Source: an uncultured Anaerolineae bacterium (GTDB lineage: Bacteria; Chloroflexota; Anaerolineae; Anaerolineales; Villigracilaceae). Taken from it: a DNA stretch of 41,082 nt. The DNA is taken from the NCBI GenBank assembly GCA_937120535.1, contig CAKZJX010000129.1, forward strand, positions 1-41,082, read 5' to 3'. Under the pieces are notes generated by a model. The model saw only the letters and a program-made list of their open reading frames with translations. It did not search any database and was not told where the DNA came from. The position numbers and the translations under genes are program-made. Numbering within the stretch: the stretch's first letter is position 1; every line of letters starts with the position of its first letter. Positions 1 to 8,945 of this stretch are shown piece after piece.

Positions 1-8
1 ATGTTCTC

Positions 9-52
9 TCTGGTAGAAGCTGGAGTGTTCACAATCCCAAGTTTCTACCAGA
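9..52 (+). other. Long inverted repeat upstream of lepB
   Basis: The arms at 9-21 and 40-52 pair over 13 positions with one G-U pair, around an 18-base loop; the core arms are CTGGTAGAA and TTCTACCAG. The element lies inside the longest lepB reading frame but ahead of the more likely start codon at 106, so it may be an untranslated leader structure or part of the upstream intergenic region. Its function is not known. Confidence 0.5.
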
Positions 53-68
53 AGGCGGTTTTGCTCAA

Positions 69-89
69 GGGCAGAACTGCCCCAATTTT
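69..89 (+). terminator. Possible rho-independent terminator or attenuator hairpin
   Basis: GGGCAG at 69-74 and CTGCCC at 77-82 form a compact palindrome, followed by a short T run at 86-89. This is terminator-like but weak because the T run has only four residues. If real, it ends an upstream transcript or attenuates lepB. It supports placing the lepB start at 106 rather than 1. Confidence 0.3.
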
Positions 90-105
90 GTCTAAACTCG
101 AGTCT

Positions 106-696
106 ATGGAAACCTTACCATTAACCGATCCCTCTTCCGAACCGAGTACACCGCCTGCCCCAACAGAAGAGGCCCGTCCATCCATTCGTTGGCAAAAATT
201 CCTGTTGGATCTGCTCGAGACGTTGGTAATGGCGATCGTGCTCTACATCGGCATCAACGCCGTCTCCGCTCGGGTACGCGTGGATGGCTGGAGCATGGCC
301 CCCACCTTAGAAGACGGCGAGTTTGTGTTGGTGAGCCGTCTAGCCTATCGCCTAGATCAGCCGCAGCGCGGCGATATTATCGTATTCAAGTATCCCGCCC
401 AACCCGATCAGGACTTGATCAAGCGCATCATCGGCCTGCCAGGGGATGTAGTGGAAGTCAAAAACGCCGGCGTATTTGTAAACGGCCAGCCCCTAGAAGA
501 ACCCTATATCGCCGATAAACCAGCCTATCAAGGATTGTGGTGGGTGCCGGCCGGACACCTCTTCGTGCTCGGCGATAACCGCAACGAATCCTCCGACTCC
601 CACTCTTGGGGCCTGTTGCCAATCGAGAATGTGATCGGCAAGGCCGTCCTAGTGTATTGGCCGATTCAGGAATGGAAAGTGCTCAAACCGCCCTAG
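106..696 (+). CDS. lepB: Signal peptidase I
   Basis: Membrane-bound serine protease that removes signal peptides from secreted proteins (family S26). Starting at ATG 106 the product has 196 residues; the frame stays open back to position 1 and would add 35 residues without family features. A TAAACT -10-like box at 93-98 sits 7 bases before ATG 106, which favours that start. In the longer numbering, a single membrane segment spans about 69-88. The catalytic Ser98 lies in GWSMAPTLEDGE, the general-base Lys141 in DLIKRIIGLPGD, and the conserved box GDNRNESSDS at 191-200. All catalytic elements are present and the length is normal for a Gram-positive-type LepB. The gene converges on rpoD with only 3 bases between the two stops. 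Confidence 0.93.
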   Translation: METLPLTDPSSEPSTPPAPTEEARPSIRWQKFLLDLLETLVMAIVLYIGINAVSARVRVDGWSMAPTLEDGEFVLVSRLAYRLDQPQRGDIIVFKYPAQPDQDLIKRIIGLPGDVVEVKNAGVFVNGQPLEEPYIADKPAYQGLWWVPAGHLFVLGDNRNESSDSHSWGLLPIENVIGKAVLVYWPIQEWKVLKPP

Positions 697-699
697 ATC

Positions 700-2271
700 T
701 CACCCCAAAAAATCTCGCAACAATCGGATCTGCGTCGGATGTCGCAACTTGCGCAGCGCCTTGGCCTCGATCTGGCGAATGCGCTCGCGAGTCACATTGA
801 AGAACTCGCTCACCTCGTCTAGCGTGTGGCTCTGCCCGTCCACCAACCCAAAGCGCAGTTCCAACACCTGGCGCTCACGCTCGCTGAGGACGTTCAACGC
901 GTTGCGCACTTGTTCGCGCAACAACTCACGCACTGCCGAATCCAGCGGCGAGAGCGAATCATCATCCGCCACAAAATCCTCCAACCGGCTGGATTCGTCA
1001 TCGCCCACTGGGCTATCCAGCGAGAGCGGATCCTCGGCCGATTGGAGCACGCGTGCCACTCGGCGCATAGCAGCCGCTAGCCGGCCCTGTAAAGCCGGAT
1101 CCAGAGGCGTCCCCTCGGCCTGCGCGTGCAAAATGGCCTGCACATCGGCTGTGGAGAGATATCCCACCTCCATGGTCAACTCTTCCAAGGTCGGCTCGCG
1201 CCCCAACTCCTGGGTCAACTGATGCTGAGCGCGCAGAAGGCGGGTGATCGACTCAAACATGTGAACCGGCACGCGGATGGTGCGCGCCTGCTCCGCGATC
1301 GAACGGTTGATCGCCTGGCGAATCCACCAGGTGGCATAAGTGCTGAACTTAAAACCGCGGCGCGGATCAAACTTGCTGATCGCCCGCAACAAGCCAAGGT
1401 TTCCCTCCTGGATCAAGTCCAAGAACGGGATCCCTCGGCCCAAGTAGCGCTTGGCCACACTGACCACCAGCCGCAGATTGGCTTGAATCAAGGTGTGATA
1501 GGCCTCCTCTGCCCGACGATAAACCGCGTCCATCGTCTCTTCAAGCACCATCTCATCGGGCAAGTGCTGGCAAAGCGTGCGCAAAGCCGGCAACCTTCGG
1601 TGCTCCTGGATATGCTCCTTCAACCATTTCGCATACGATTGGGGCAAAAGACAAAAACTCAAAAATACCAAAAACACCTTGTTCACCAAAGGCTCGAACA
1701 GCGAACTGCGCCCCCACAAATGATTCACCAGATACGAACGGAAAGGAGAAGGAGCCTGTCCCTGGCTGTTCATCTCCAGATGTTGCGCTTCGTCGAGCAA
1801 CTGGACCCAATCGAGCAAGAGGACGTTTAAATGACCTGCATCCTCCTCAAAACGTTCCCACGAGACGTACATCTGGCGCAAGATAACATGATACACCGAG
1901 CGCACTAGGTGCTCCTTCCGACGCATTGGCTGCCGTCGAAAATCGAGCAGCAAGCGCTCACCCTCGATACACAGCACCAGCCGAAACTCGCTTTCCGCAT
2001 CCAATAACTTAACCTGGCCGATCTCGCGCAGATAGAGACGGACCGGATCGTCCATCAACTCTGCCATCAGCTCTTCGCCAAGCTCCAACTCGCCTTCCAG
2101 GGCGTCCCCGTCAATCTGCTCCAACAATCCCAGGTCCGGCTCGCCCAAGGTGTCGGGAACTACCTCGCCGGTCAACGCCTCCAACTCATCCTCGTTCCAA
2201 CCTGCCGCCTTGCGTCCAGCGGTTGGCCGAGTCGAACGTTTCGATGAAGAAGATTTGGTAGCCATAGTCAC
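700..2271 (-). CDS. rpoD: Primary RNA polymerase sigma factor (sigma-70)
   Basis: Directs RNA polymerase to -35/-10 promoters. Region 1.2 is at about 72-107 ([20 protein letters not shown]). Regions 2.1-2.4 are at about 258-340 ([20 protein letters not shown], then the [13 protein letters not shown] core). Region 3 follows, and region 4 at about 450-523 carries the [18 protein letters not shown] helix-turn-helix. About 150 residues between regions 1.2 and 2.1 are poorly conserved. The N-terminus has a Lys/Ser-rich stretch and an acidic stretch. GTG at 2271 overlaps the dnaG stop as GTGA; an ATG two codons on (2265) is an equally possible start. Translational coupling to dnaG is likely. The classical primase-sigma order is kept, but no rpsU is seen. 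The presence of regions 1.2 and 4 argues for the housekeeping factor. Confidence 0.95.
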   Translation of the reverse strand: MTMATKSSSSKRSTRPTAGRKAAGWNEDELEALTGEVVPDTLGEPDLGLLEQIDGDALEGELELGEELMAELMDDPVRLYLREIGQVKLLDAESEFRLVLCIEGERLLLDFRRQPMRRKEHLVRSVYHVILRQMYVSWERFEEDAGHLNVLLLDWVQLLDEAQHLEMNSQGQAPSPFRSYLVNHLWGRSSLFEPLVNKVFLVFLSFCLLPQSYAKWLKEHIQEHRRLPALRTLCQHLPDEMVLEETMDAVYRRAEEAYHTLIQANLRLVVSVAKRYLGRGIPFLDLIQEGNLGLLRAISKFDPRRGFKFSTYATWWIRQAINRSIAEQARTIRVPVHMFESITRLLRAQHQLTQELGREPTLEELTMEVGYLSTADVQAILHAQAEGTPLDPALQGRLAAAMRRVARVLQSAEDPLSLDSPVGDDESSRLEDFVADDDSLSPLDSAVRELLREQVRNALNVLSERERQVLELRFGLVDGQSHTLDEVSEFFNVTRERIRQIEAKALRKLRHPTQIRLLRDFLG

Positions 2272-4196
2272 AAACGCCGTTTCAAACTCAACTGCCGATG
2301 AGCTTCGTCTAAGTTGCGCAACGCTCGCGCATGTTCCAAAGCCAACGTCTGATAGACATGAGCTTGAGCATCATCTTGTTGATACGCCTCCTCCTGTAAA
2401 AATCGCAACTGTTCGACGCTCTCCTCCAAGTGGATACGCCGCAGGCGGATCACCCCTCGCAGCGCCTCATCCAACAAACGCTCCTCGCCGGTTGCGGCCG
2501 CAAACATCTGCCTTTGGAGCTCGCCCACCAACCCCTGCAGAGCTTCGGGCACGTGAGCCAACACATACGGCAGATGATCGCTCTCCACCTGTTCCAAGGA
2601 CTGCTGCAGCGCGATCAACAACAACTGGTGATCAGTATACTCGAAATCGTGCGGAGTGAGAGGCGTCAAACCTGCTTCTTGCAACGAACGATCCAAGTGG
2701 AACAACAACTCTGGCTGATGGAACAGGATGGTCAGGAGGATAGCTTCGATCTGATGAACGAAACGCGTCGTCTCGATCAGCGGGGCTTCCGGCCCCGGGG
2801 CCGGCGCCTCCCGAGGCGGCCTCGCTCGCTTCGTCCTGAACCTCGGGCCGGGCGCGCCGAGCAACGCGCGTTCATCCACCCGCAGCAAACGCGCCAAGGC
2901 CTGGCGATAAGCATCGCGCTCCACCGGATTCGGCAAGTCCTCGATCAAGGGGATAACCTGGGCGGCGATCTGATTCTTCACCTTCGGATCGCTCAAGTCC
3001 TGGCCGGCGACCAAGGTCTCCATCACGTGAACTACCACTGGTCGGGCGTTTTCCACGATGCGGCGCCACTCCTCCCGATCGCGTTTCACCACTTCATCCG
3101 GGTCCAGCCCGTCCGGCAATCGCGCCACCCGCAAATCGGCCTGCAGGCGAGCCTCCTGGCGCAGCCAACCGCGGGCGTCAAAGCCGATCTCGCCTTCCTT
3201 ATCCATCGCCGATCGGGCCGCATCCAAGCCGCGCAGGATCGCCTGTTGCCCGGCCCGATCTGGGTCCAAGGCCAGCACAATGCGGCGGGTATATTTCTTA
3301 AGCAAGCGTAGCTGATCTTCGGTCAAGGCAGTGCCCATCGGCGAGACCACATTCTCAAATCCCGCCTGATGAAGGGCGATCACATCGAGATACCCCTCCA
3401 CGATCACCGCCCGATCAGCGGCGCGAATGGCTTTGCGAGCGCGATCCAGGCCGTAGAGCAGACGCCCCTTGGCGAAGATCGGTGTTTCGGGCGAGTTGAG
3501 GAACTTCGGCACAGCATTTGGATCCACAGCACGGCCACCGAAGCCAGCCATACGCCCCTGCTCATTGCGGATCGGGAACACAATTCGATGCCGAAACCGA
3601 TCGTAGAACCGGCCATGAGTCAGCGAGGCGCTGCCCTCCTCGCGAGCCACGATTAGACCAGCTTCGAGCAACTCCTGTTCGCTATAGCCACGGGCCGTAA
3701 AGTGCGTCAGGGCAGCATCCCAACGATTGGGAGCATACCCTAGACCAAAGGCCTCGATGGTGGCGTCGTTCAGACTGCGTTCTCGGCGCAGATAGGTTAA
3801 CACCTCCTGATTCTGCAGCAAATGACCGTGATAAAAGATCACCGCCTCTTCGAGCAATTTCCGCAAACGATCGTAAGCCTGGCGTTGTTCGGTCGTGACA
3901 GGCTTCCGAAGTTCGAGCGTCACGCCGGCGCGTGCCGCCAACCGTTCCGCCGCCTCCTGAAAGGTCAAACCATCTTTCTTCATAACGAACTTGATGACGT
4001 CGCCCCCTTCATTGCAGGCGCCAAAACAGCGCCAGGTGCCCGTCTCTGGCCAGACCACAAACGCCGGCGTGTGGCGATTATCGTGGAACGGGCAGAATCC
4101 AATATAATTCCTGCCAGAGCGACGGAGTTTTACCCCGGCCTCCGAGATCAGGTCCACGATATCCACTTTCGCCTTGATCTCATCAAGGGTAGACAT
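2268..4196 (-). CDS. dnaG: DNA primase
   Basis: Makes the RNA primers for DNA replication. The 642-residue product has a CHC2 zinc finger with ligands Cys35, His38, Cys57 and Cys61. A TOPRIM catalytic core follows, with the acidic motif EGYLD (Glu267) and DPD at 311-313 in LALDPDRAG. The C-terminal helical part (about 450-642) should contact the replicative helicase. Length and domain order are typical. Its stop overlaps the rpoD start, so the two genes form one transcription unit driven by the promoter at 4214-4242. The predicted leader is only about ten bases and carries a GGTGAT sequence just before the ATG. Confidence 0.96.
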   Translation of the reverse strand: MSTLDEIKAKVDIVDLISEAGVKLRRSGRNYIGFCPFHDNRHTPAFVVWPETGTWRCFGACNEGGDVIKFVMKKDGLTFQEAAERLAARAGVTLELRKPVTTEQRQAYDRLRKLLEEAVIFYHGHLLQNQEVLTYLRRERSLNDATIEAFGLGYAPNRWDAALTHFTARGYSEQELLEAGLIVAREEGSASLTHGRFYDRFRHRIVFPIRNEQGRMAGFGGRAVDPNAVPKFLNSPETPIFAKGRLLYGLDRARKAIRAADRAVIVEGYLDVIALHQAGFENVVSPMGTALTEDQLRLLKKYTRRIVLALDPDRAGQQAILRGLDAARSAMDKEGEIGFDARGWLRQEARLQADLRVARLPDGLDPDEVVKRDREEWRRIVENARPVVVHVMETLVAGQDLSDPKVKNQIAAQVIPLIEDLPNPVERDAYRQALARLLRVDERALLGAPGPRFRTKRARPPREAPAPGPEAPLIETTRFVHQIEAILLTILFHQPELLFHLDRSLQEAGLTPLTPHDFEYTDHQLLLIALQQSLEQVESDHLPYVLAHVPEALQGLVGELQRQMFAAATGEERLLDEALRGVIRLRRIHLEESVEQLRFLQEEAYQQDDAQAHVYQTLALEHARALRNLDEAHRQLSLKRRL

Positions 4197-4213
4197 AGAT
4201 CACCGCACCGCAA

Positions 4214-4242
4214 ATTATAGACGGCTTTCTATCCCCTTGCAA
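4214..4242 (-). promoter_or_regulatory. Sigma-70 promoter for dnaG-rpoD
   Basis: On the minus strand TTGCAA (4242-4237) and TATAAT (4219-4214) are separated by exactly 17 bases. The predicted transcription start near 4207 leaves a leader of about 10 bases before the dnaG ATG at 4196. Confidence 0.75.
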
Positions 4243-4380
4243 TCGCTGGCCATCCTTCTCAGGACTTTTTATCCCCAGTCATTGCCAAGCGAGCTGAGGT
4301 TATTTTCCAAACCACATGCGGCCCAGCAAGCCATCTTTCAGATGAATTAATGGCAGAGCGCCGCCAGACATAAAATCCGC

Positions 4381-4400
4381 CGGCGGCTTTGTCGCCGCCG
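4381..4400. other. GC-rich hairpin in the dnaG/GntR divergent region
   Basis: CGGCGGC at 4381-4387 and GCCGCCG at 4394-4400 are perfect inverted arms with a 6-base loop. There is no T run on the + side. It lies between two divergent promoters and could be a regulatory structure or binding site. No other function can be read from it. Confidence 0.35.
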
Positions 4401-4436
4401 AACAACAAAGGGAAAAATCCTTATGACATCTATCAC

Positions 4437-4464
4437 TTGGCAAAGCGCTCGTCCTATATATAAT
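4437..4464 (+). promoter_or_regulatory. Promoter of the GntR-methyltransferase block, leaderless type
   Basis: TTGGCA (4437-4442) and a perfect TATAAT (4459-4464) are separated by 16 bases. Transcription should begin at about 4471, essentially on the ATG at 4472, so the mRNA would have no leader and no Shine-Dalgarno site. Confidence 0.7.
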
Positions 4465-4471
4465 ACATAAT

Positions 4472-5224
4472 ATGAGTCCCCCTCCGATCCTGATCCGCCA
4501 ATCCCTTCGAAACGAAGTTTTCGACATCTTACACAAACGCATCATCGCCGGCGAGATCCGCCCCGGCGAATGGCTACGTCAGGAAGAGATCGCCTCGCAA
4601 CTGGGGGTGAGCATGACTCCGGTGCGCGAGGCGCTTGATCTGTTGGTCGCGGCCGGCCTGGCCGAGCGCGTCCCCTATCGCGGCGTTCGCGTCCTTCAAC
4701 TGACCCACGAAGAGATGCTAGATGCCTACGGCCTGCGACTGCTGCTCGAGCCCCTGGGGGCGCGCTTAGCTGCCCAACAGGCCTCACCCGATCAGATCGA
4801 GGAGGGGCGACGCCTTCTCGAGGAGATGAGCGCTCTCGTTCATCTTGAAGACATGCCTCGGCTACACGAAGCCTCGCGTCGCTTCCACGCCCTCATCTTA
4901 GACATGAGCGGCAGTACCTTGCTGATTCGCTTATACGGGATTGTGACCAATCAATTCCCGGATTGGATGCTCTACGAGGCCATGTTCCGCCACCCCGAAG
5001 CCCTGAGCGAAAGCCTACAGCGCGATCGTGCCGAACACCGAGCCATCCTAGAAGCCATCGCCGCTCACGACCCTGACGCTGCCGCCTGCGCCGCCCGCCG
5101 CCACATCCTCTCCCTCGGTCATGACCTACAAGACTACCTAGCTATCTCGCGCCAACGCTTGGAAGAGAAGGAGCGCCTGTTCACCCCTTGCGATCTTAGC
5201 CGCTCCGATCCCCCGGCCGGCTAA
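4472..5224 (+). CDS. GntR family regulator with FCD ligand domain
   Basis: The first ~75 of 250 residues form a GntR winged helix; the recognition region reads QEEIASQLGVSMTPVREAL, the classic GntR signature. The rest (about 82-215) is an all-helical FCD domain, which in this family binds small carboxylates and similar ligands and often a metal. FCD regulators usually repress a neighbouring catabolic operon until the substrate appears. The gene is first in the + strand block with the methyltransferase genes, 25 bases ahead of the corrinoid protein gene, so it most likely controls that block and itself. The ligand cannot be read from sequence. Confidence 0.9.
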   Translation: MSPPPILIRQSLRNEVFDILHKRIIAGEIRPGEWLRQEEIASQLGVSMTPVREALDLLVAAGLAERVPYRGVRVLQLTHEEMLDAYGLRLLLEPLGARLAAQQASPDQIEEGRRLLEEMSALVHLEDMPRLHEASRRFHALILDMSGSTLLIRLYGIVTNQFPDWMLYEAMFRHPEALSESLQRDRAEHRAILEAIAAHDPDAAACAARRHILSLGHDLQDYLAISRQRLEEKERLFTPCDLSRSDPPAG

Positions 5225-5249
5225 TTCTATTTCTTCCTAAGGAGAACCC

Positions 5250-5903
5250 ATGTCTCAGGAACTCTTAGAAAAAATGGCCCAATCCATCATTGACGGCGAT
5301 GCCGATCTGGCCGCCGAGTTGGCCCGTCAAGCAATCGCCGAAGGGCTCGACCCTTTGTTCGTGATCACCAACGGCTATGTGCCTGGGATCAACAAAGTCG
5401 GCGAAGCCTTTGGGGCAGGCGAAGCCTTTTTGCCGGAGCTGGTCATGGCCGGCGAAGCCATGAAGGCCGCTGTGGTCGTATTAGAGCCCGAACTGCTCAG
5501 GAAAGGCTCCGAGCGCAAGACCCTCGGCAAGGTGGTCATGGCCACTGTAGAAGGCGATATTCACGAGATCGGCAAATCACTGGTCTCCACCATGCTCTCC
5601 GCAGCCGGCTTTACAGTATACGACATGGGGGTAGACAACCCGTCCGACAAGATCATCGAAAAGGCCCTCGAAGTGGACGCCGATATCATCGGCCTCTCGG
5701 CCCTGCTGACCACCACCATGATCCGTCAGAAAGAAGTGATCGACAAGCTGGACGCTCGCGGCCTGCGCAAGAAGATCAAAGTAATGGTCGGCGGCGCGCC
5801 GGTCACCCGTGAATGGGTCCAAAAGATCGAGGCCGATGGCTACTCCGAAGATGCCATTGGCGCCGTTGCTGTGGCCAAAAAACTAATGGGCATCGAAGCA
5901 TAA
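5250..5903 (+). CDS. Cobalamin-binding (corrinoid) methyl carrier protein
   Basis: Small carrier that shuttles a methyl group on its cobalt (MtbC/MttC/MtgC-like family). Residues 1-90 form the four-helix cap domain and about 93-215 the Rossmann-like B12 domain. The cobalt-ligand signature D-x-H-x-x-G is intact at 103-108 (GDIHEIG, lower axial ligand His105), followed by a typical LSALLTTTM segment and GGAPVT near the end. A strong AAGGAG site lies 5 bases before the ATG. It is the only corrinoid protein in the window and is followed directly by two methyltransferase genes, so both may use it. No reductive activase of the RamA type is present nearby. Confidence 0.93.
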   Translation: MSQELLEKMAQSIIDGDADLAAELARQAIAEGLDPLFVITNGYVPGINKVGEAFGAGEAFLPELVMAGEAMKAAVVVLEPELLRKGSERKTLGKVVMATVEGDIHEIGKSLVSTMLSAAGFTVYDMGVDNPSDKIIEKALEVDADIIGLSALLTTTMIRQKEVIDKLDARGLRKKIKVMVGGAPVTREWVQKIEADGYSEDAIGAVAVAKKLMGIEA

Positions 5904-5923
5904 CCTCCCCAATTCTTAATACT

Positions 5924-7381
5924 ATGACCAAAACTATTCAATCCATCACCAACCCCAAGTTGCGCCTAGAGGTGCTCACCGCCGACGAAGTGCGCCGCAT
6001 TCACGACGCCACCCTCTACATGATCGAGAAGGTAGGCGTGCGCTTCCCCTCAAAACGCGCTCTCGAGATCTGGGAAGCCCATGGAGCAGAGGTAGACCAC
6101 CAGACCAAAATCGTACGCGCCAAACCCCATCTGATCGAAGAAGCTCTCAAACAAGCGCCTCCGGCCTACATGCTGGCGGCTCGCGATCCCCAACAAGACC
6201 TACCGTTGGACGGCAACCACGTCTTTGTCGGCACCGACGGCTGTGGTGTGGAAGTGATTGATATCTATACCGGTCAGCGCCGCACCTCCTGCCTGAACGA
6301 CGTGCGTGACATTGCCCGCATCGCCGACGCCACACCTGAGATCGCCTTCCACTGGGTGCCGCTCTCGGCCCAGGACAAACCCCCTCACACCCGCGGCTTG
6401 CACGAGATCAAAGTCATCTGGGAGAACTCCACCAAGCACGTTCAAACCGAGTCGATCTACAACGAGCGCGAAGCCCGCGCAGCGATGGAAATAGCCGCCC
6501 TGATCGCCGGTGGCAAAGAAGAGCTGCGCAAACGGCCAGTGCTCTCCCTCATGCAGTGTTCCACGCCGCCTCTGGGTCACGACGGCGGCTCCCTGGATGC
6601 CGCCCTGGTAGCTGCCGAGTTCGGTGTTCCCACCGGCTTCATGACCATGGCCTCTTGCCTGACCACCGGCCCAGCAACCCTGGCCGGCAACCTGGTGGTT
6701 GGCAATGCCGAGGTGATTGCCGCTACCGCTCTCCTACAACTGGCCTATCCGGGTGCGCCGGTCTTCTATGCGGCGGCCCAAACGGCCTCCGATCTGCGCA
6801 CCGGCGCCTACACCGGCGGCGGCCCAGAAGATTTCCTGCTGGCTGCAGCCGGCGGCGTCCTGGCCGACTTCTACAACATCCCCATCTCCATGGGATCGTT
6901 TGCTACTGGCGCCAAAGAACCCAACTGGCAAGCCGGCATCGAAAACTCCCTCTCCACCTTTATGGCCAGCATTACCATGTGCGACATGCTACTGGGAGTC
7001 GGCTTTCTCTATGGTTCGCGCATCTGGTCGTATGCCCAGATGATGATGGACTGCGAGATCTTCAACATCGTGCACAAAATGATGCAGGGCATTGTGGTGG
7101 ATGAGGAAACCCTAGCCCTTGAAACCATCGCCGCCGTGGGGCCAGGCGGTAACTTCCTGGCCCAAAAGCACACCAAGCGACACATGCGCAACCTCTTTCT
7201 GCCTGAGTTCCTAGATCGCCGCCCCTACGGCGAATGGGAAACCAAGCGCGACGACGCCCGCGATTGGGCGTTGGCCAAGGCCCGACGCATCTTGGCCGAA
7301 CACCAGCCCGATCCCCTCGACCCCAAACTCTCGGCCGAACTCGACCGAATTATCGAATCCCTAGAGCGCGTCCCGGTCTGA
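5924..7381 (+). CDS. MttB family amine methyltransferase, non-pyrrolysine (copy 1)
   Basis: Member of the trimethylamine methyltransferase family (COG5598), 485 residues from ATG 5924; the frame is open further upstream but that part overlaps the corrinoid gene. The N-terminus (PKLRLEVLTADEVRRIHDAT) and the body with GFMTMASCLTTGPATLAGN fit the TIM-barrel family. No in-frame TAG interrupts the gene, so it lacks the pyrrolysine codon of archaeal mttB. Characterised non-pyrrolysine relatives demethylate quaternary amines such as glycine betaine, proline betaine or carnitine and hand the methyl group to a corrinoid protein. The gene starts 20 bases after the corrinoid gene. The substrate is unknown. 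Confidence 0.88.
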   Translation: MTKTIQSITNPKLRLEVLTADEVRRIHDATLYMIEKVGVRFPSKRALEIWEAHGAEVDHQTKIVRAKPHLIEEALKQAPPAYMLAARDPQQDLPLDGNHVFVGTDGCGVEVIDIYTGQRRTSCLNDVRDIARIADATPEIAFHWVPLSAQDKPPHTRGLHEIKVIWENSTKHVQTESIYNEREARAAMEIAALIAGGKEELRKRPVLSLMQCSTPPLGHDGGSLDAALVAAEFGVPTGFMTMASCLTTGPATLAGNLVVGNAEVIAATALLQLAYPGAPVFYAAAQTASDLRTGAYTGGGPEDFLLAAAGGVLADFYNIPISMGSFATGAKEPNWQAGIENSLSTFMASITMCDMLLGVGFLYGSRIWSYAQMMMDCEIFNIVHKMMQGIVVDEETLALETIAAVGPGGNFLAQKHTKRHMRNLFLPEFLDRRPYGEWETKRDDARDWALAKARRILAEHQPDPLDPKLSAELDRIIESLERVPV

Positions 7382-7414
7382 GCTTGGCATACCCGCTCAC
7401 CCGAAACGATAGCC

Positions 7415-8884
7415 ATGCGCCCCAAATTGGAATTCCTCCCCCCAACCTTAATTGCGCGCATCCTCGACGAAGCCTTTCAACTGATGCAAAAACCCGGCAT
7501 CAAGGTCCAATCTGAGGAAGCGCGGCAACTGCTGGCAGCGGCCGGCGCCGACGTCGACGAAACCACCCAGGTGGTCCGCATTCCCGAGAAGGTGGTTCGC
7601 GCTGCGCTGGAAACCGTTCCCTCCGAGTTCTATCTCTACGATCGAAACGGCCGGCCCACGGTGCACTACGGCGGCGACGACGTGCACTTCGACCCCGGCT
7701 CCTCCGCCGTTCACATCCTGGACCCAGAGACCGGCAAACACCGCCCGTCCGAAACCCGCGACCTGGCGCGCCTGGTCAAAGTGGCCGAGACGCTTTCCCA
7801 GTACGACGCCCAATCCACAGCCGTCCTGTGCAACGACGTCGCCAAGGAGATCGGCGATCTGTTTCGCCTCTACGTGGTGCTGATGCTTTCCGAAAAGCCG
7901 ATCGTGACCGGCGCCTTCTCGCTCACGACGCTGGATGCCATGATCGACATGTTGGCCCTGTTCGCCGGCGGGCGCAAGGAACTGGCCGAAAAACCTCAGG
8001 CGGTCTTCGATGTCTGTCCCTCGCCGCCGCTGATCTGGTCGTCGTTCGGGGCCGGCAACTTGATCGCTTTGGCGCGCGCCAGCGTGCCGGCCGAGATCGT
8101 CTCCATGCCCTTGGCCGGCGCAGGGGCTCCAGTGACGTTGATCGGCTCGATCGTCCAGCACGCTGCCGAATGCCTGAGCGGCATCACCATCCACCAACTC
8201 GCCAACCCAGGCGCGCCCATCGTTTGGGGAGGCGCGCCGGCCATCTTCGACATGCGCAAAGGTGGCACGCCCATGGGCGCCATCGAGACTGCTATGCTCG
8301 ATGCTGGCTATGCGCAAGTCGGCAAATCGCTCAACTTGCCCACCCACGGCTACCTGGGCGCCACCGACAGCAAAGTGGTGGACATGCAAGCCGGCCTGGA
8401 GAGCGGCATGACCGCCTTGGTGGGCGCTCTGGCCGGCATCAACATGATCTCTGGCGCCGGCATGCTCGACTTCCTCGCCTGTCAGAGCACCGAGAAGTTA
8501 GCCATCGATGCTGAGATCATCGGCATGTGCAAGCGCCTGTTGGAGGGCATACAGGTCCGCACCGACACCTTGGCCACCGGCCTGTTCGAAGGCATTGACT
8601 TCAAGGCCGACTTCCTCAAACAAAAGATCACCCGTCAACTGTTTGCTGTGGAGCAGTACCTGCCTTCCCCGATCATTGACCGCGACTCGATCCGCGGCTG
8701 GCAGGACTCCGGTTCGCTCGACACCCTGGCTCGCGCCCAGGCCCGGGTGAACGACCTGGTGAGCAAGTACCGTCGCCCAGCGATCGCCCTGCGGCACGAG
8801 CAAGACCTGGTAAAATTTGTCACAGACTTGGCCCGCCAGGCAGGCATGAAGACCTTGCCCGCGTTAGAAGAAACCCCCAGTTGA
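7415..8884 (+). CDS. MttB family amine methyltransferase, non-pyrrolysine (copy 2)
   Basis: 489 residues, same family as the preceding gene but clearly diverged from it. It carries the stretch VHFDPGSSAVHILDPETGK, common in bacterial MttB homologues, and a conserved hydrophobic barrel (GAGAPVTLIGSIVQHAAECL). It has no in-frame TAG, so no pyrrolysine. It starts 33 bases after copy 1 and has only a weak ribosome site. Two unlike methyltransferases beside one corrinoid protein suggest two methylated substrates, or two successive demethylations, feeding one carrier. The substrate cannot be told from sequence. Confidence 0.87.
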   Translation: MRPKLEFLPPTLIARILDEAFQLMQKPGIKVQSEEARQLLAAAGADVDETTQVVRIPEKVVRAALETVPSEFYLYDRNGRPTVHYGGDDVHFDPGSSAVHILDPETGKHRPSETRDLARLVKVAETLSQYDAQSTAVLCNDVAKEIGDLFRLYVVLMLSEKPIVTGAFSLTTLDAMIDMLALFAGGRKELAEKPQAVFDVCPSPPLIWSSFGAGNLIALARASVPAEIVSMPLAGAGAPVTLIGSIVQHAAECLSGITIHQLANPGAPIVWGGAPAIFDMRKGGTPMGAIETAMLDAGYAQVGKSLNLPTHGYLGATDSKVVDMQAGLESGMTALVGALAGINMISGAGMLDFLACQSTEKLAIDAEIIGMCKRLLEGIQVRTDTLATGLFEGIDFKADFLKQKITRQLFAVEQYLPSPIIDRDSIRGWQDSGSLDTLARAQARVNDLVSKYRRPAIALRHEQDLVKFVTDLARQAGMKTLPALEETPS

Positions 8885-8945
8885 CTTCAGCCATAGCCAG
8901 TCGGCCTCCTGCCTCGCTTGCGCTGGTCCAACCCATCTCTTAAAA

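Noticed and set aside
2430-3311. Long + strand frame opposite dnaG
   Set aside because: Low-complexity Gln/Arg/His translation antisense to a clear primase gene; no domain or start signal.
4282-4451. Distant inverted copies of TTGCCAAG and CTTGGCAA in the dnaG/GntR gap as a GntR operator
   Set aside because: The arms are about 150 bases apart and one simply covers the -35 box; too weak without more examples.
4300-4545. Minus-strand reading frame upstream of the GntR gene
   Set aside because: It runs through the promoter and the GntR start, has no family features and no ribosome site.
5225-5249. Cobalamin riboswitch before the corrinoid gene
   Set aside because: The gap is only 25 bases, and the region before the GntR gene shows no B12-box-like sequence.
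5813-5923. Upstream extension of MttB copy 1
   Set aside because: The 37 extra codons lie inside the corrinoid gene and are Arg/Cys-rich; relatives begin near ATG 5924.
7448-8389. Long minus-strand frame opposite MttB copy 2
   Set aside because: It mirrors the codon pattern of the + strand gene (Gly/His/Val-rich, no domain) and is an antisense shadow.
5924-8884. Pyrrolysine-encoding mttB
   Set aside because: Neither methyltransferase gene has an in-frame TAG, and no pyrrolysine genes are nearby.
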